Assembly (NCBI RefSeq): GCF_042649825.1
Contig: NZ_JBHSAB010000028.1
Span: 1 to 64,000, forward strand
Direction of reading: 5' to 3'
DNA: 64,000 nt
Source of the DNA: Legionella_C dresdenensis
Lineage (GTDB): Bacteria > Pseudomonadota > Gammaproteobacteria > Legionellales > Legionellaceae
Under the pieces are notes generated by a model, which was given only the letters and a program-made list of their open reading frames with translations, searched no databases and had not been told where the DNA came from. The position numbers and the translations under genes were made by a program. Each line of letters opens with the position of its first letter. The stretch's first letter is position 1. Below, piece after piece: positions 25,751-35,055 of the stretch.

Positions 25751-27640
25751 CTAGGTGTCATCTCCCTCCAGGAAGCTGCGCAGTTTCTCGGAGCGGGAGG
25801 GGTGGCGCAGTTTTCGTAGGGCTTTGGCTTCGATTTGACGGATCCTTTCGCGGGTTACGTCGAATTGTTTGCCTACTTCTTCCAGTGTATGGTCGGTGTT
25901 CATTTCGATACCGAAGCGCATGCGCAGGACTTTGGCTTCTCTTGGTGTAAGTGTCTCCAGGATTTCCAGAGTGGCTTCGCGCAAGCCGGCTGCGGTGGCT
26001 TTGTCGATTGGGGATTCGATGTTCACGTCTTCGATAAAGTCGCCTAAGTGTGAATCATCGTCATCGCCTACCGGTGTTTCCATCGAAATGGGTTCTTTTG
26101 CAATTTTTAATACTTTGCGGATTTTATCTTCGCTCAAATCCATTTTTTGCGCCAGTTCTTCAGGGCTTGCCTCGCGGCCTGTTTCCTGCAGAATTTGGCG
26201 GGAAATGCGGTTGAGTTTGTTAATGGTCTCAATCATATGTACCGGGATACGGATTGTGCGGGCTTGATCCGCGATAGAGCGAGTGATGGCCTGACGAATC
26301 CACCAGGTGGCGTAGGTTGAGAATTTGTAGCCGCGGCGGTATTCGAATTTATCGACCGCTTTCATCAGACCGATGTTGCCTTCCTGAATCAAATCGAGGA
26401 ATTGTAAACCGCGGTTGGTGTATTTTTTGGCGATTGAAATAACCAGACGCAGGTTGGCTTCGACCATTTCCTTTTTGGCACGGCGTGCTTTGGCTTCGCC
26501 GATTGACATCTTTTTGTTGATGTCTTTGATTTCCGCAATCGTTAAGCCGTATTCGTCTTCAAAAGCGGCCAGTTTCGATTGCAGGCGCTTGATTTCTTCG
26601 CTGTATTCTTCAATACGGGTCATATCAAGCTTTTTGCCGTGTTTGCTAATTAGGTCTGGCAGCCAGTTTTGATCGGTTTCCTGACCGGGGAATGTATCGA
26701 TAAACAGTTTGCGTGGAACGCGGGCTCTTTCAATGCATAACCGCATGATAGTGCGCTCAAATTCGCGAATGTGGTTGCGCAGCTGTCTGAAGTGGCGTGT
26801 CAGTTTATCAACCTGTCTTGATGTCAGTTTGAGTTTAAGGAATGCCTCTGACATGAGCTCAAGCAGCTGGAGCGTTTTTTTGTTATTGCGGCCAAGCTTG
26901 CGCAGACTATCCATCGCGTCATTATAGGTAGCGCGTAACTCATCAAAATAAATTTGTGCCTGTTCCAGACTGGGGCCGTCATCAGCTTCAGACAAAGTAC
27001 CATCGCCGTCGCCGTCTTCATCCTCATCGTCAAGCGATATGGCAGTTTCGCTAACAGCGTCATCTGATTCTTCGAGCATGGAGCCGATGCTGGAGGCAGG
27101 GGCGGCTTCATCGCCTTCGCCGTCTGCAAAACCGCTGATAATTTCGCTAAGCCGGATTTCTTCAACCAGAACACGTTCGTAATCGTCAAGCACCAGCTGG
27201 ACAGTTTCCGGATAGTGAGCCAGTGATTTCAGTACTTGATAAATACCTTCCTCTATGCGTTTGGCAATGCGGATTTCACCTTCACGAGTCAGCAGTTCAA
27301 CAGTACCCATTTCACGCATGTACATACGTACAGGATCGGTTGTACGACCAGTTTCTTTGTCGACAGAGGCAAGAACCGCCGCCGCTTCTTCAACGTCTTC
27401 AGGCGCTTCTTCGGTGTTACCCAACAGTGCCAGTTCATCTTCGCTGGGCGGTAGTTCAAATACTTTGATGTTCATGCCTTCAAGCATGCTGATGATGACA
27501 TCAAAGTGTTCCGTATCAACAATATTGGGAAGCAAATCATTAATCTGGGCATAAGTCAGATAATTCTGTTCTTTACCAAGGCTTATCACTTTAGTGATCT
27601 GCGAGCGCTGCTGTTCTTGTTCATTCATGGTCATAGGCAC
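25751..27640 (-). CDS. rpoD: RNA polymerase sigma-70 factor RpoD
   Basis: Housekeeping sigma factor, 629 residues, close to the usual length. Region 1.1 lies at the N-terminus (LTYAQINDLLP), followed by an acidic non-conserved region with DEDEDGDGDGT. The conserved 2.3-2.4 block is YATWWIRQAITRSIADQART, then region 3, and region 4.2 with VTRERIRQIEAKALRKL near the C-terminus. Last gene of the rpsU-yqeY-dnaG-rpoD operon, and chromosomal backbone beside the island. Confidence 0.98.
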   Translation of the reverse strand: MPMTMNEQEQQRSQITKVISLGKEQNYLTYAQINDLLPNIVDTEHFDVIISMLEGMNIKVFELPPSEDELALLGNTEEAPEDVEEAAAVLASVDKETGRTTDPVRMYMREMGTVELLTREGEIRIAKRIEEGIYQVLKSLAHYPETVQLVLDDYERVLVEEIRLSEIISGFADGEGDEAAPASSIGSMLEESDDAVSETAISLDDEDEDGDGDGTLSEADDGPSLEQAQIYFDELRATYNDAMDSLRKLGRNNKKTLQLLELMSEAFLKLKLTSRQVDKLTRHFRQLRNHIREFERTIMRLCIERARVPRKLFIDTFPGQETDQNWLPDLISKHGKKLDMTRIEEYSEEIKRLQSKLAAFEDEYGLTIAEIKDINKKMSIGEAKARRAKKEMVEANLRLVISIAKKYTNRGLQFLDLIQEGNIGLMKAVDKFEYRRGYKFSTYATWWIRQAITRSIADQARTIRIPVHMIETINKLNRISRQILQETGREASPEELAQKMDLSEDKIRKVLKIAKEPISMETPVGDDDDSHLGDFIEDVNIESPIDKATAAGLREATLEILETLTPREAKVLRMRFGIEMNTDHTLEEVGKQFDVTRERIRQIEAKALRKLRHPSRSEKLRSFLEGDDT

Positions 27641-27716
27641 TTATCAAGAGTGATTAAATCTACAAAAGGATTTAATTATAAACCCGCTATACTAAACATG
27701 CCAGCAAAAAAGTGCT

Positions 27717-29456
27717 TTATTTTTTATCATGCACGGTTTGGTGGCGCTGTTTCAGCATATTTTGTAATAACATTCGTTCAGACACAGTTAAGCCTTCTTT
27801 TCGGGATTTTGCAATGTATTGGTTAATTTTTTTTTCAAGGCTCTGTTTTTGTAAAAAATTGATAATATCAATAAATTCTTTGACTAATGCTTCTTCAGGC
27901 ACTTGATGTTGCCAGCTGGCCAGTTTAATAAGGGAATCAAAGTAATCGCTGTTGCGCCAGGGCTCAATAAGTGCCGCAGTATTGGTATTCGGAGCGTCTG
28001 CAACTTGTCTGAGGAGTTGTTGCAGTAACGCCTGTTCCTCGCTATCGAGCTCATCGATTGCAATGTCGTTCTGGCATTTACTAAAAATTTCCGGATGCTG
28101 GATGAGAAGGGCAATTGCCAAACGGGTTGGCGAGCGCTTGATTGGTGAGTTTTTGGGGCGATCAGCCTGGGTTACCTTTTTCTCTTGGCTTAATTGGGTA
28201 ATCCGATGGTTTTCAATATGTGTCGCCCGCGACAGTTCTTCAACCAGCAGAATTTTATAACTGCTCTCAGGCATAGCTTGCAGGAATGGGGTGGCGGCAT
28301 TGAGCAACCGGCTTTTACCGGCAATGCTGTGCGTGTCAATGCCTTCGCTTAATGTATCGATGAAGTATTGGCTAAGCGGTATTGCTTGTGCCAGCCGTTT
28401 TTTGAATGCTTCACTGCCTTCGGCTCTGACCAGGCTGTCAGGATCGTGATTTTCAGGTAAAAATACGAATCGGGCGTCTAAGTCGCCGTCCATCTGCGGC
28501 AGGCTGTTTTCCAGCGCGCGCCATGCTGCTTGCCGGCCAGCAGCGTCGCCGTCAAAGCAAAAAATAATTTGCCGGGTATGTTTGCTGAGCAGCTGGATAT
28601 GGTACGTACTGGTTGCTGTACCAAGTGCCGCTACGGCATTATTAATGCCATGCTGAGCTAGCGCGATGACATCGAGGTAGCCTTCGACAATTAAAATGTG
28701 GTCAATGGTTTTATTATTCTGAATAATTTGGTGCAGGCCGTACAATTCCCGGTTTTTCTGAAAAATAACGGTTTCGGGCGAATTCAGATATTTCGGTTTT
28801 TGATCCGAATCAATAGCGCGGCCGCCAAAACCGATAATCCGGCCATGGCGATCATGGATAGGGAACATAATACGGTTGCGGTAGCGATCGTAGGTTTTAC
28901 CATCATCGTTTTTAATCAGCATGCCGGTAGTAATAAGCTCGGCTTTATTGGGCTTGAAATGCTGCTCCAGCGTATTCCAGCCGGCAGGCGAATAGCCTAA
29001 TTGATAGCGTTTGGCAATTTCACCGCTCAAGCCACGGTTTTTAAGGTAATCGACGGCGGCTGCACCATTATTTTTCAGGCTATGCTGGTAAAACTGGCTG
29101 ACTCGTTGTAAGAGCTGATACAGGCTTAGAGTTTGTTGAGTCTTTTCAGGCTGGCTATCGCGGGGAACTTGCATACCCAGGCGGGAGGCAAGTGTTTCCA
29201 CCGCATCAACGAAGCTTTGGTTTAAGTAACTCATCACAAAGCTGATGGCATTGCCGCTTTCGCCACAACCAAAGCAATGGTAAAACTGCTTTTTGGCAAC
29301 GACATTGAAGGATGGGGTTTTTTCAGAATGAAAAGGGCAGCAGGCTAAATAACTGTTGCCTCTTTTTTTTAACGGAACATAGCCGTCAATAAGCTCAACG
29401 AGATCTGTTTTGTGCAGAAGCTCATCGATAAAAGGCCGAGGTATCAAGCCGGACAT
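27717..29456 (-). CDS. dnaG: DNA primase DnaG
   Basis: Synthesises RNA primers at the replication fork. The 579 residues hold an N-terminal CHC2 zinc finger (CCPFHSEKTPSF ... HCFGCG, about 38-65), a TOPRIM catalytic core (IVEGYLDVIALAQHG and CFDGDAAGRQA), and a C-terminal helicase-binding domain. It starts 7 bp after the yqeY stop, and rpoD follows after 76 bp, the classical macromolecular-synthesis operon. Confidence 0.98.
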   Translation of the reverse strand: MSGLIPRPFIDELLHKTDLVELIDGYVPLKKRGNSYLACCPFHSEKTPSFNVVAKKQFYHCFGCGESGNAISFVMSYLNQSFVDAVETLASRLGMQVPRDSQPEKTQQTLSLYQLLQRVSQFYQHSLKNNGAAAVDYLKNRGLSGEIAKRYQLGYSPAGWNTLEQHFKPNKAELITTGMLIKNDDGKTYDRYRNRIMFPIHDRHGRIIGFGGRAIDSDQKPKYLNSPETVIFQKNRELYGLHQIIQNNKTIDHILIVEGYLDVIALAQHGINNAVAALGTATSTYHIQLLSKHTRQIIFCFDGDAAGRQAAWRALENSLPQMDGDLDARFVFLPENHDPDSLVRAEGSEAFKKRLAQAIPLSQYFIDTLSEGIDTHSIAGKSRLLNAATPFLQAMPESSYKILLVEELSRATHIENHRITQLSQEKKVTQADRPKNSPIKRSPTRLAIALLIQHPEIFSKCQNDIAIDELDSEEQALLQQLLRQVADAPNTNTAALIEPWRNSDYFDSLIKLASWQHQVPEEALVKEFIDIINFLQKQSLEKKINQYIAKSRKEGLTVSERMLLQNMLKQRHQTVHDKK

Positions 29457-29463
29457 TACCTTA

Positions 29464-29907
29464 TTAGCTCAGTCTGGCCTTGATTAATCCACTAACTTTA
29501 CTCATGTCGGCACGACCCTGAAGCAACGGTTTCAGGTAGTTCATGACTTTACCCATGTCGCTGATTTTCTCAGCGTTGAGTTCAGTGATTGCTTTCTCGA
29601 TGAGGGCGTTAACTTCTGATTCCGACAACGGCTCTGGTAAATACTGACTGATAACTTCAAGTTCATACTGCTCTTGCTCTACCAGATCAGTTCGGCCTGC
29701 GGCTTCAAACTGGCTAATGGATTCTTTGCGCTGCTTGGCCAGCTTATCAAGGATGACCAGCATGCGTTCTTCATCGACCGTAATACGCTCATCGACTTCG
29801 ATTTGTTTGATTGCAGCAGTGATTAAACGCAGCGTGTCCAGCTTTTGCTTTTCACGGGCACGCATCGCTTCTTTAACATCACTATTTATACGGTCTTTGA
29901 TACTCAT
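29464..29907 (-). CDS. yqeY: GatB/YqeY domain protein
   Basis: A 147-residue YqeY protein, homologous to the tail domain of the GatB amidotransferase subunit that contacts tRNA. Recognisable are MREKQKLDTLRLI-like helices at the N-terminus and the C-terminal GKVMNYLKPLLQGRADMSKV block. In proteobacteria it is often found between rpsU and dnaG, as here. Function is not well established; a tRNA-related role is assumed from the fold. Its ATG directly abuts the rpsU stop. Confidence 0.95.
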   Translation of the reverse strand: MSIKDRINSDVKEAMRAREKQKLDTLRLITAAIKQIEVDERITVDEERMLVILDKLAKQRKESISQFEAAGRTDLVEQEQYELEVISQYLPEPLSESEVNALIEKAITELNAEKISDMGKVMNYLKPLLQGRADMSKVSGLIKARLS

Positions 29908-30138
29908 TTATTTACGTCTCTTACCGCCACGACGGGAAGAAGAACTGGCATCACGAGAGATTTTTTTCAAATGACGCTTGATAGCAGCGGCTTGCTTGCG
30001 CTTGCGCTCAGCAGTTGGTTTTTCGTAAAATTCACGGCGGCGTAATTCAGTTAAAATTCCAGCCTTTTCGCAAGAGCGTTTGAAACGACGGAGTGCGTAT
30101 TCAGGATTTTCACCTTCTTTCACACGAACTGTGGGCAT
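29908..30138 (-). CDS. rpsU: 30S ribosomal protein S21
   Basis: A 76-residue basic protein with S21 signatures RVKEGENPEYALRRFKRSC and ELRRREFYEKPTAERKRK. It is the first gene of the operon continuing to yqeY, dnaG and rpoD, driven by the promoter at 30,179-30,207. The tail is a little extended and Ser/Arg-rich (SSSSRRGGKRRK). Confidence 0.98.
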   Translation of the reverse strand: MPTVRVKEGENPEYALRRFKRSCEKAGILTELRRREFYEKPTAERKRKQAAAIKRHLKKISRDASSSSRRGGKRRK

Positions 30139-30178
30139 TAATAAGTCCTCTGATATAATTAAATGTAATAGGTTGGCA

Positions 30179-30207
30179 ATTCTAGTGGCAGTTTGTCAAA
30201 TCGTCAA
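30179..30207 (-). promoter_or_regulatory. Sigma-70 promoter of rpsU-yqeY-dnaG-rpoD
   Basis: On the minus strand, TTGACG and TAGAAT are separated by exactly 17 bases, ending about 40 bases before the rpsU start. This is a near-consensus promoter for the whole operon. Confidence 0.75.
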
Positions 30208-30289
30208 GGTTTTTTGTCTGGTATGTTATTTTTTTACCGGTATACTTGGCTCCCGTGATTTATAACTCGAAAATGAAGCAGGAGAAGAA

Positions 30290-31306
30290 ATGCGTGTTTT
30301 AGGGGTGGAATCATCCTGTGATGAGACCGGGATTGCTATTTATGATTCTGAACGGGGCTTGTTGGCGCATACTCTGCATTCTCAGGTTAAATTGCATGAG
30401 CAGTATGGCGGCGTTGTACCTGAGCTTGCTTCGCGTGATCATGTAAAATACATTGTTTCTTTAGTTGATCAGACTTTGAAGCAGGCAGGGCTTGAAAAGT
30501 CGCAGCTTGATGCGATTGCCTATACCGCTGGTCCCGGTTTAATCGGCGCATTGTTAACCGGCGCCAGTTTTGCCAAGAGTCTGGCTTTGGGGTTACAGAT
30601 TCCGGCTATCGCGGTACATCATCTGGAGGCGCATTTACTGGCGGCCAGACTGGATATGCCTGAGCTGGAATTTCCTTTTCTGGTCTTGCTGGTGTCCGGT
30701 GGACATACTCAATTGCTTGAGGCGCAGGGGCTGGGAAAATATAAAATTATTGGCGATACGCTTGATGATGCGGCAGGAGAGGCGTTTGATAAAACGGCCA
30801 AATTAATGGGCATGCCTTATCCCGGCGGTGCATTGCTTGCCGGCCTTGCAGATCAGTACAAGCCATTGCCTGACGAAGTGACGCCGGTATTTCCGCGGCC
30901 CATGACTGACAGGCCGGGGCTGGATTTCAGTTTCAGCGGTTTAAAAACGCATGCGTTAACGGCCTGGAGTAATTCGCGCAAGGATGAAAAGGCAAGGGCG
31001 GCGATTGCCTATGCTTTTCAGCAGGCGGTAGTTGAAACCTTATTGATTAAATCAAAGCGGGCTATTCAGCAGACTCAGATTAAACGTCTGGTGGTTGCTG
31101 GCGGGGTAGGGGCCAATCGGGCGTTGCGGGAGGGATTAGCGCGCCTGGTCAAGGATGTTGGGGGAGAGCTTTATTTTCCCCGTATTGAATATTGTACGGA
31201 CAATGGCGCAATGGTTGCTTATGCGGGTTGTTTGCGGTTGCTGGCGGGGCAACGGGACGAGAATTGGTCGGTAGAGGTTAAGGCGCGCTGGCCGCTGGAG
31301 GCGTAG
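30290..31306 (+). CDS. tsaD: tRNA t6A threonylcarbamoyltransferase TsaD
   Basis: Transfers the threonylcarbamoyl group to A37 of ANN-decoding tRNAs in the TsaBDE complex. The 338 residues show the ASKHA fold: GVESSCDETGIAIYD at the N-terminus, the metal-binding pair in HHLEAHLLAA, VSGGHTQL, and the C-terminal GGVGANRALR and CTDNGAMVAYAG motifs. GGAGA lies 6 bases before the ATG. It is divergent from rpsU, the usual gammaproteobacterial layout. Confidence 0.98.
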   Translation: MRVLGVESSCDETGIAIYDSERGLLAHTLHSQVKLHEQYGGVVPELASRDHVKYIVSLVDQTLKQAGLEKSQLDAIAYTAGPGLIGALLTGASFAKSLALGLQIPAIAVHHLEAHLLAARLDMPELEFPFLVLLVSGGHTQLLEAQGLGKYKIIGDTLDDAAGEAFDKTAKLMGMPYPGGALLAGLADQYKPLPDEVTPVFPRPMTDRPGLDFSFSGLKTHALTAWSNSRKDEKARAAIAYAFQQAVVETLLIKSKRAIQQTQIKRLVVAGGVGANRALREGLARLVKDVGGELYFPRIEYCTDNGAMVAYAGCLRLLAGQRDENWSVEVKARWPLEA

Positions 31307-31313
31307 GTTTTTG

Positions 31314-31332
31314 TTGGGTCGAAACGACCCAA
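31314..31332. terminator. TTGGGTCG hairpin between tsaD and plsY
   Basis: An 8-bp perfect stem (TTGGGTCG/CGACCCAA) with loop AAA between the convergent tsaD and plsY stops. It is nearly the same as the hairpin after the efflux operon (58,771-58,790), suggesting a dispersed terminator-like repeat. It is preceded by TTTTTG; no strong T-run follows on the plus strand. Confidence 0.6.
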
Positions 31333-31336
31333 CCTA

Positions 31337-32008
31337 CTATTCCTCGGGATTTTTGGAGCTGCTTTCAACGATAATTTCGTCTGTTATGTCGGATAACTGA
31401 TGTTTGTCTTGCTTGAATTTGATTTTAGGTTCTTCGCCGTCGCATAGCCGGGTGATATTGTCGGCATGCTTATAAAGGATAAGCAGGGTAATGAAAAACA
31501 GCGGCGGAAACGCATCCATGTTTTTTAGAATCAAAATTGAATATAACGGAGCCAAGGTGATTGAAATAATTGATGCCAGTGAGGAGTAACCGTAGAAGTT
31601 GGCAATCAGCAGCCAGGTTGCAATAACCGCAGCGCCTGCAATCAGGTTTAAGCCAAGAATAGCGCCCAGAGCTGTCGCAACGCCTTTACCGCCCTTGAAA
31701 CCGAAAAATACCGGGTACATGTGTCCTAATACGGCAGTGAAACAGACAAATCCCTGGGTAGTTAAGCCGGCTCCCAGTATTTTGGCCAGGATGACAGGGA
31801 TAACGCCCTTAAGCATGTCGGTAACCAGTACCATAATTGCATATTTTTTTCCGGCCAGTCTCAGGACATTGGTTGCGCCCGGATTTTTGGAGCCTTCGCT
31901 GCGTGGATCCGGTAAGCCGAACAGTTTGCTGACAATAACTGCTGAGCAAAAAGAGCCGCAAATATAACCAATAGCAATTAATAAAAAGAATAACAGAATC
32001 TCGCCCAT
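31337..32008 (-). CDS. plsY: Glycerol-3-phosphate acyltransferase PlsY
   Basis: Membrane acyltransferase that moves acyl from acyl-phosphate to glycerol-3-phosphate, the first step of phospholipid synthesis. Family motifs are SKLFGLPDPRSEGSKNPGAT (about 28-47) and FGFKGGKGVATALG. Several transmembrane segments are present. At 223 residues it is slightly long because of a charged C-terminal tail (FKQDKHQLSDITDEII). Convergent with tsaD. Confidence 0.96.
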   Translation of the reverse strand: MGEILLFFLLIAIGYICGSFCSAVIVSKLFGLPDPRSEGSKNPGATNVLRLAGKKYAIMVLVTDMLKGVIPVILAKILGAGLTTQGFVCFTAVLGHMYPVFFGFKGGKGVATALGAILGLNLIAGAAVIATWLLIANFYGYSSLASIISITLAPLYSILILKNMDAFPPLFFITLLILYKHADNITRLCDGEEPKIKFKQDKHQLSDITDEIIVESSSKNPEE

Positions 32009-32090
32009 GACGTCTCCTGGTCAAATAGAAGCGCTATTATCATTGAAAGCGGGAGTAATGTGAAGAATAAATTAAATTCATATAACAAGC

Positions 32091-32507
32091 TCACATTGAT
32101 GGTAAATTTTGATTACTCTGCGCTTTATCAAGGCTACTGGTTGTATCCGGGCTTGATTGCAATGCTTTGATTGTATCTCGTGGAATATTAAGTAGCGTCA
32201 ATAGGAGAGAACAGGCGAATTTAATAAAATTCAAAGTGGCTGTTAACGCGGTAAGTATTATATTACCCACTGAGTTAACACTGTCTGCCATTTTACCTTT
32301 TAATAATAGATAAGGGATTTCAAGGGCATAACAGAGGGTTTCTGCAACTTGTAACAATGCGGTAACGAGCTCTATTCCGCCAATTTTAGCATACGCACGG
32401 GAGCGGATTGTTTCAGGCTTCTTTTTCTGAAGATTTTTTTTCTGCCTTTTTTTGCCGATTCTGATCGTGGAGGCGGCGTCTTTAAAAAAATGACTGGGAC
32501 GGCTCAT
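32091..32507 (-). CDS. Hypothetical protein with hydrophobic helices
   Basis: A 138-residue protein I do not recognise. The N-terminal 35 residues are very basic (GKKRQKKNLQKKKPE), followed by two hydrophobic stretches (ELVTALLQVAETLCYALEIP and LNFIKFACSLLLTLLN) and a polar Ser/Asp tail. It could be a small membrane-associated protein or a short effector. It stands alone between plsY and hemW with no clear ribosome site. Coding status is moderate. Confidence 0.5.
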   Translation of the reverse strand: MSRPSHFFKDAASTIRIGKKRQKKNLQKKKPETIRSRAYAKIGGIELVTALLQVAETLCYALEIPYLLLKGKMADSVNSVGNIILTALTATLNFIKFACSLLLTLLNIPRDTIKALQSSPDTTSSLDKAQSNQNLPSM

Positions 32508-32649
32508 AATGAGGGTTTAAAAATGGACTGTATGGCCATTATTGTAGCGAAAACCTGCCGGAGTGTCAAAAATAAGGCAGTCTTGTTGTTTGATGTGCAT
32601 TAAGGGAGGTGCAGATTGAGTCCGGGAATATTTTTGAAACCAGGGCGAC

Positions 32650-33843
32650 TCAGGTAATTACCTGTTCTGGTAAAAACATTTCCTGTAAATTATTAGTATA
32701 GCGCCTGCCAAATTCAGTCACTTGCCAATGTTTGTCATTTAATGTAATCAAACCAAGGCTGGCTGCTTTTTCAAGACGAGGTTGCAGCAATTCTGAATCA
32801 AGCCCGGTACGCTCAGTGAAAAGAGACAGCGGAATCGGTTGCTGCAGGCGGGTAGTATTGAGCATGAACTCAAAGGGGAGAGAGTCTGCGGATAGCAGTT
32901 CACTGGCGGCCATGATCTGCTTGTCTGGATTGAGGTAATCCGTGGGTTGCCGTTGCTTTCGGGTGCGATAGATTTGATGGGGAGCAGAAACAGTTAATTT
33001 TCCATGAGCTCCAGCGCCTATGCCGTAATAATCGCCAAATAACCAATAATTCAGATTGTGACGGCTCTGGCGTCCGGGTTTGGAAAAGGCTGATATTTCA
33101 TAACGTTGGAAACCGTAGGCGGCCAAGCGCTCAAAACCTTCCAGCTCCAGCGCTTCATTGGTATCTTCATCAGGCAGCTGGGGTTGTTGTTTGTAAAATA
33201 TAGTATTCGGTTCGATCGTCAGCTGATACCAGGATAAATGTTCTGGCTGATGAGTCAGTGCTGTAGTCAAATCTGCCAGCCCTTCGGCGGCAGACTGGCC
33301 AGGCAGGCTATGCATGATATCAATATTCAAATTGTCAAACCCGGCACGGCGTGCGGTTTCTATCGCTTTATGCGCTTGTTTGTCGTCATGGATGCGGCCA
33401 AGAGTTTTCAGTTTATCGGCATTAAAACTTTGTATTCCCAGCGAAAGGCGGTTAATACCGGCTTGCCGGTAATCATTAAATCGCTGTTGTTCGACGGTGC
33501 CGGGATTAGCTTCCATCGTGACTTCAAGCTCAGGCGCAAACGTCACATGTTTTTGCAGCTCGGTCAACAGAGAGTGGTAAGCATCGGCTGATAACAGGCT
33601 TGGCGTTCCGCCGCCGATAAAAATGCTATGGATAAACCGGTGCGGAAAATGGCTTAAATCTTGCTTGAAATCAGCCAGCAGCGCGTCGATATAATGTTGT
33701 TCAGGCAATTGCCCGGGGCTTTTGTGAGAGTTGAAATCGCAATAAGGACACTTGCGGATGCACCATGGAATATGAATATAAAGCGATACGGGTAGCATTG
33801 TATTAAAAACGGGCTGGCTTGTTAATGCTTGCAATAGTATCAT
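32650..33843 (-). CDS. hemW: HemW, radical SAM heme chaperone
   Basis: HemN-like radical SAM protein acting in heme trafficking rather than coproporphyrinogen oxidation. The cluster motif is IHIPWCIRKCPYCDF (CxxxCxxC), followed by GGGTPSLL and the HemN C-terminal domain. HemW rather than HemN is indicated by the length near 380 and the N-terminus with little sequence before the cysteines. The start is uncertain: ATG 33,798 gives 382 residues and fits the family better than ATG 33,843; neither has a good ribosome site. Confidence 0.93.
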   Translation of the reverse strand: MILLQALTSQPVFNTMLPVSLYIHIPWCIRKCPYCDFNSHKSPGQLPEQHYIDALLADFKQDLSHFPHRFIHSIFIGGGTPSLLSADAYHSLLTELQKHVTFAPELEVTMEANPGTVEQQRFNDYRQAGINRLSLGIQSFNADKLKTLGRIHDDKQAHKAIETARRAGFDNLNIDIMHSLPGQSAAEGLADLTTALTHQPEHLSWYQLTIEPNTIFYKQQPQLPDEDTNEALELEGFERLAAYGFQRYEISAFSKPGRQSRHNLNYWLFGDYYGIGAGAHGKLTVSAPHQIYRTRKQRQPTDYLNPDKQIMAASELLSADSLPFEFMLNTTRLQQPIPLSLFTERTGLDSELLQPRLEKAASLGLITLNDKHWQVTEFGRRYTNNLQEMFLPEQVIT

Positions 33844-33967
33844 GAATTAAGGTTTACCGGCAAAACAGAAAGGGTATAATGCGTGAAAAACCGTTATGCA
33901 AGGTCGGAGGCGCGCAGTATTGCTGCGTTGTTATTAGTTAAACAGTGGTTAAAGAAGGATAAGAATA

Positions 33968-34957
33968 ATGAGTAACCGTGTAAGAGTAGCAGTCACTGGG
34001 GCAGCAGGCCAAATTGGTTATGCTTTACTGTTTCGTATCGCTTCAGGGCAGATGTTCGGACCCAATACCGAAGTTGAGTTGCAATTACTTGAACTGGAGC
34101 CGGCTCTGCCTGCGCTGGAAGGCGTTGCAATGGAGCTGGATGACTGCGCATTTCCTTTGTTGAAAAAAATTGTCTGTACGGCTGATTTGAATCACGCAAT
34201 GGACGGAATTAACTGGGCATTGCTGGTGGGTTCAGTGCCTCGTAAACAAGGCATGGAGCGTTCTGACTTACTGCAGATTAACGGCGGTATCTTTACTAAA
34301 CAAGGTAAGGCTATTAATGATCGCGCTGCTGATGATGTCCGTGTGTTTGTAGTTGGTAACCCATGTAATACGAACTGTATGATTGCCATGCACCATGCGC
34401 GTGATATCCCAAATGACCGATTCTATGCGATGACGACGCTTGATGAGCTGCGTGCCCGCACTCAATTGGCTCAAAAAGCTGGTGTTGATATTACTGCTGT
34501 CAGCAATATGACTATCTGGGGCAACCATTCAGCAACTCAGTACCCTGATTTTTATAACGCTAAAATTAATGGCAAATCCGCTGCAACAGTGATTACTGAT
34601 GAAAGCTGGTTAAAAGACACATTTGTCTCGACTGTACAACAGCGCGGCGCTGCGATTATTAAAGCCCGTGGCGCTTCATCTGCAGCTTCTGCAGCTAACG
34701 CGGCTATTCAGGGTGTCAATCATCTGGTGACTGACACCAAAGCAGGCGAGTCGTTCTCAATGTGCCTGAGCTCTACTGGCCAGTACGGCGTTGATGAAGG
34801 TTTAATCTTCTCATTCCCTTGCCGTCGTGATAACGGTAACTTGAGTGTTATTGAAGGTTTGCCGCTGAATGAATACGGTAAAGCCAAATTCGATGCTACG
34901 CTGAATGAGTTGCGTCAAGAGCGTGATATGGTAAAAGAGTTAGGTTTGCTGGACTAG
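33968..34957 (+). CDS. mdh: Malate dehydrogenase
   Basis: NAD-dependent oxidation of malate to oxaloacetate in the TCA cycle. The 329 residues have the dinucleotide-binding TGAAGQIGYAL, the substrate-site segment VGNPCNTNCMI and catalytic His in IWGNHSATQYPDF, typical of the cytosolic-like MDH type 2 of proteobacteria. AAGGAT lies 8 bases before the ATG. Confidence 0.98.
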   Translation: MSNRVRVAVTGAAGQIGYALLFRIASGQMFGPNTEVELQLLELEPALPALEGVAMELDDCAFPLLKKIVCTADLNHAMDGINWALLVGSVPRKQGMERSDLLQINGGIFTKQGKAINDRAADDVRVFVVGNPCNTNCMIAMHHARDIPNDRFYAMTTLDELRARTQLAQKAGVDITAVSNMTIWGNHSATQYPDFYNAKINGKSAATVITDESWLKDTFVSTVQQRGAAIIKARGASSAASAANAAIQGVNHLVTDTKAGESFSMCLSSTGQYGVDEGLIFSFPCRRDNGNLSVIEGLPLNEYGKAKFDATLNELRQERDMVKELGLLD

Positions 34958-34964
34958 CAGCTGG

Positions 34965-35041
34965 TTTGGCCTGAGGAGGGGCGCAAGCCCCGTCTCGAAG
35001 GCTTGCGTTGAGACTTCGAGACAGCGCTTCTTCAGCCCAGA
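34965..35041. repeat. REP-like imperfect palindrome after mdh
   Basis: A nested palindrome with a perfect 9-bp core stem GTCTCGAAG/CTTCGAGAC (34,992-35,000 with 35,014-35,022), and outer arms (TTTGGCCTGAGGA against TTCTTCAGCCCA) that pair imperfectly. It starts 7 bp after the mdh stop and probably doubles as an mRNA-end hairpin. Its form suggests a dispersed extragenic repeat; genome-wide copies were not checked. Confidence 0.55.
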
Positions 35042-35055
35042 CGGATTTTACCTTT

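Noticed and set aside
25751..27554. Several 60-130-codon plus-strand ORFs opposite rpoD
   Set aside because: Shadow frames caused by rpoD codon bias; no motifs.
27884..28260. ORFs overlapping dnaG on both strands
   Set aside because: Inside the well-supported primase gene, with no features of their own.
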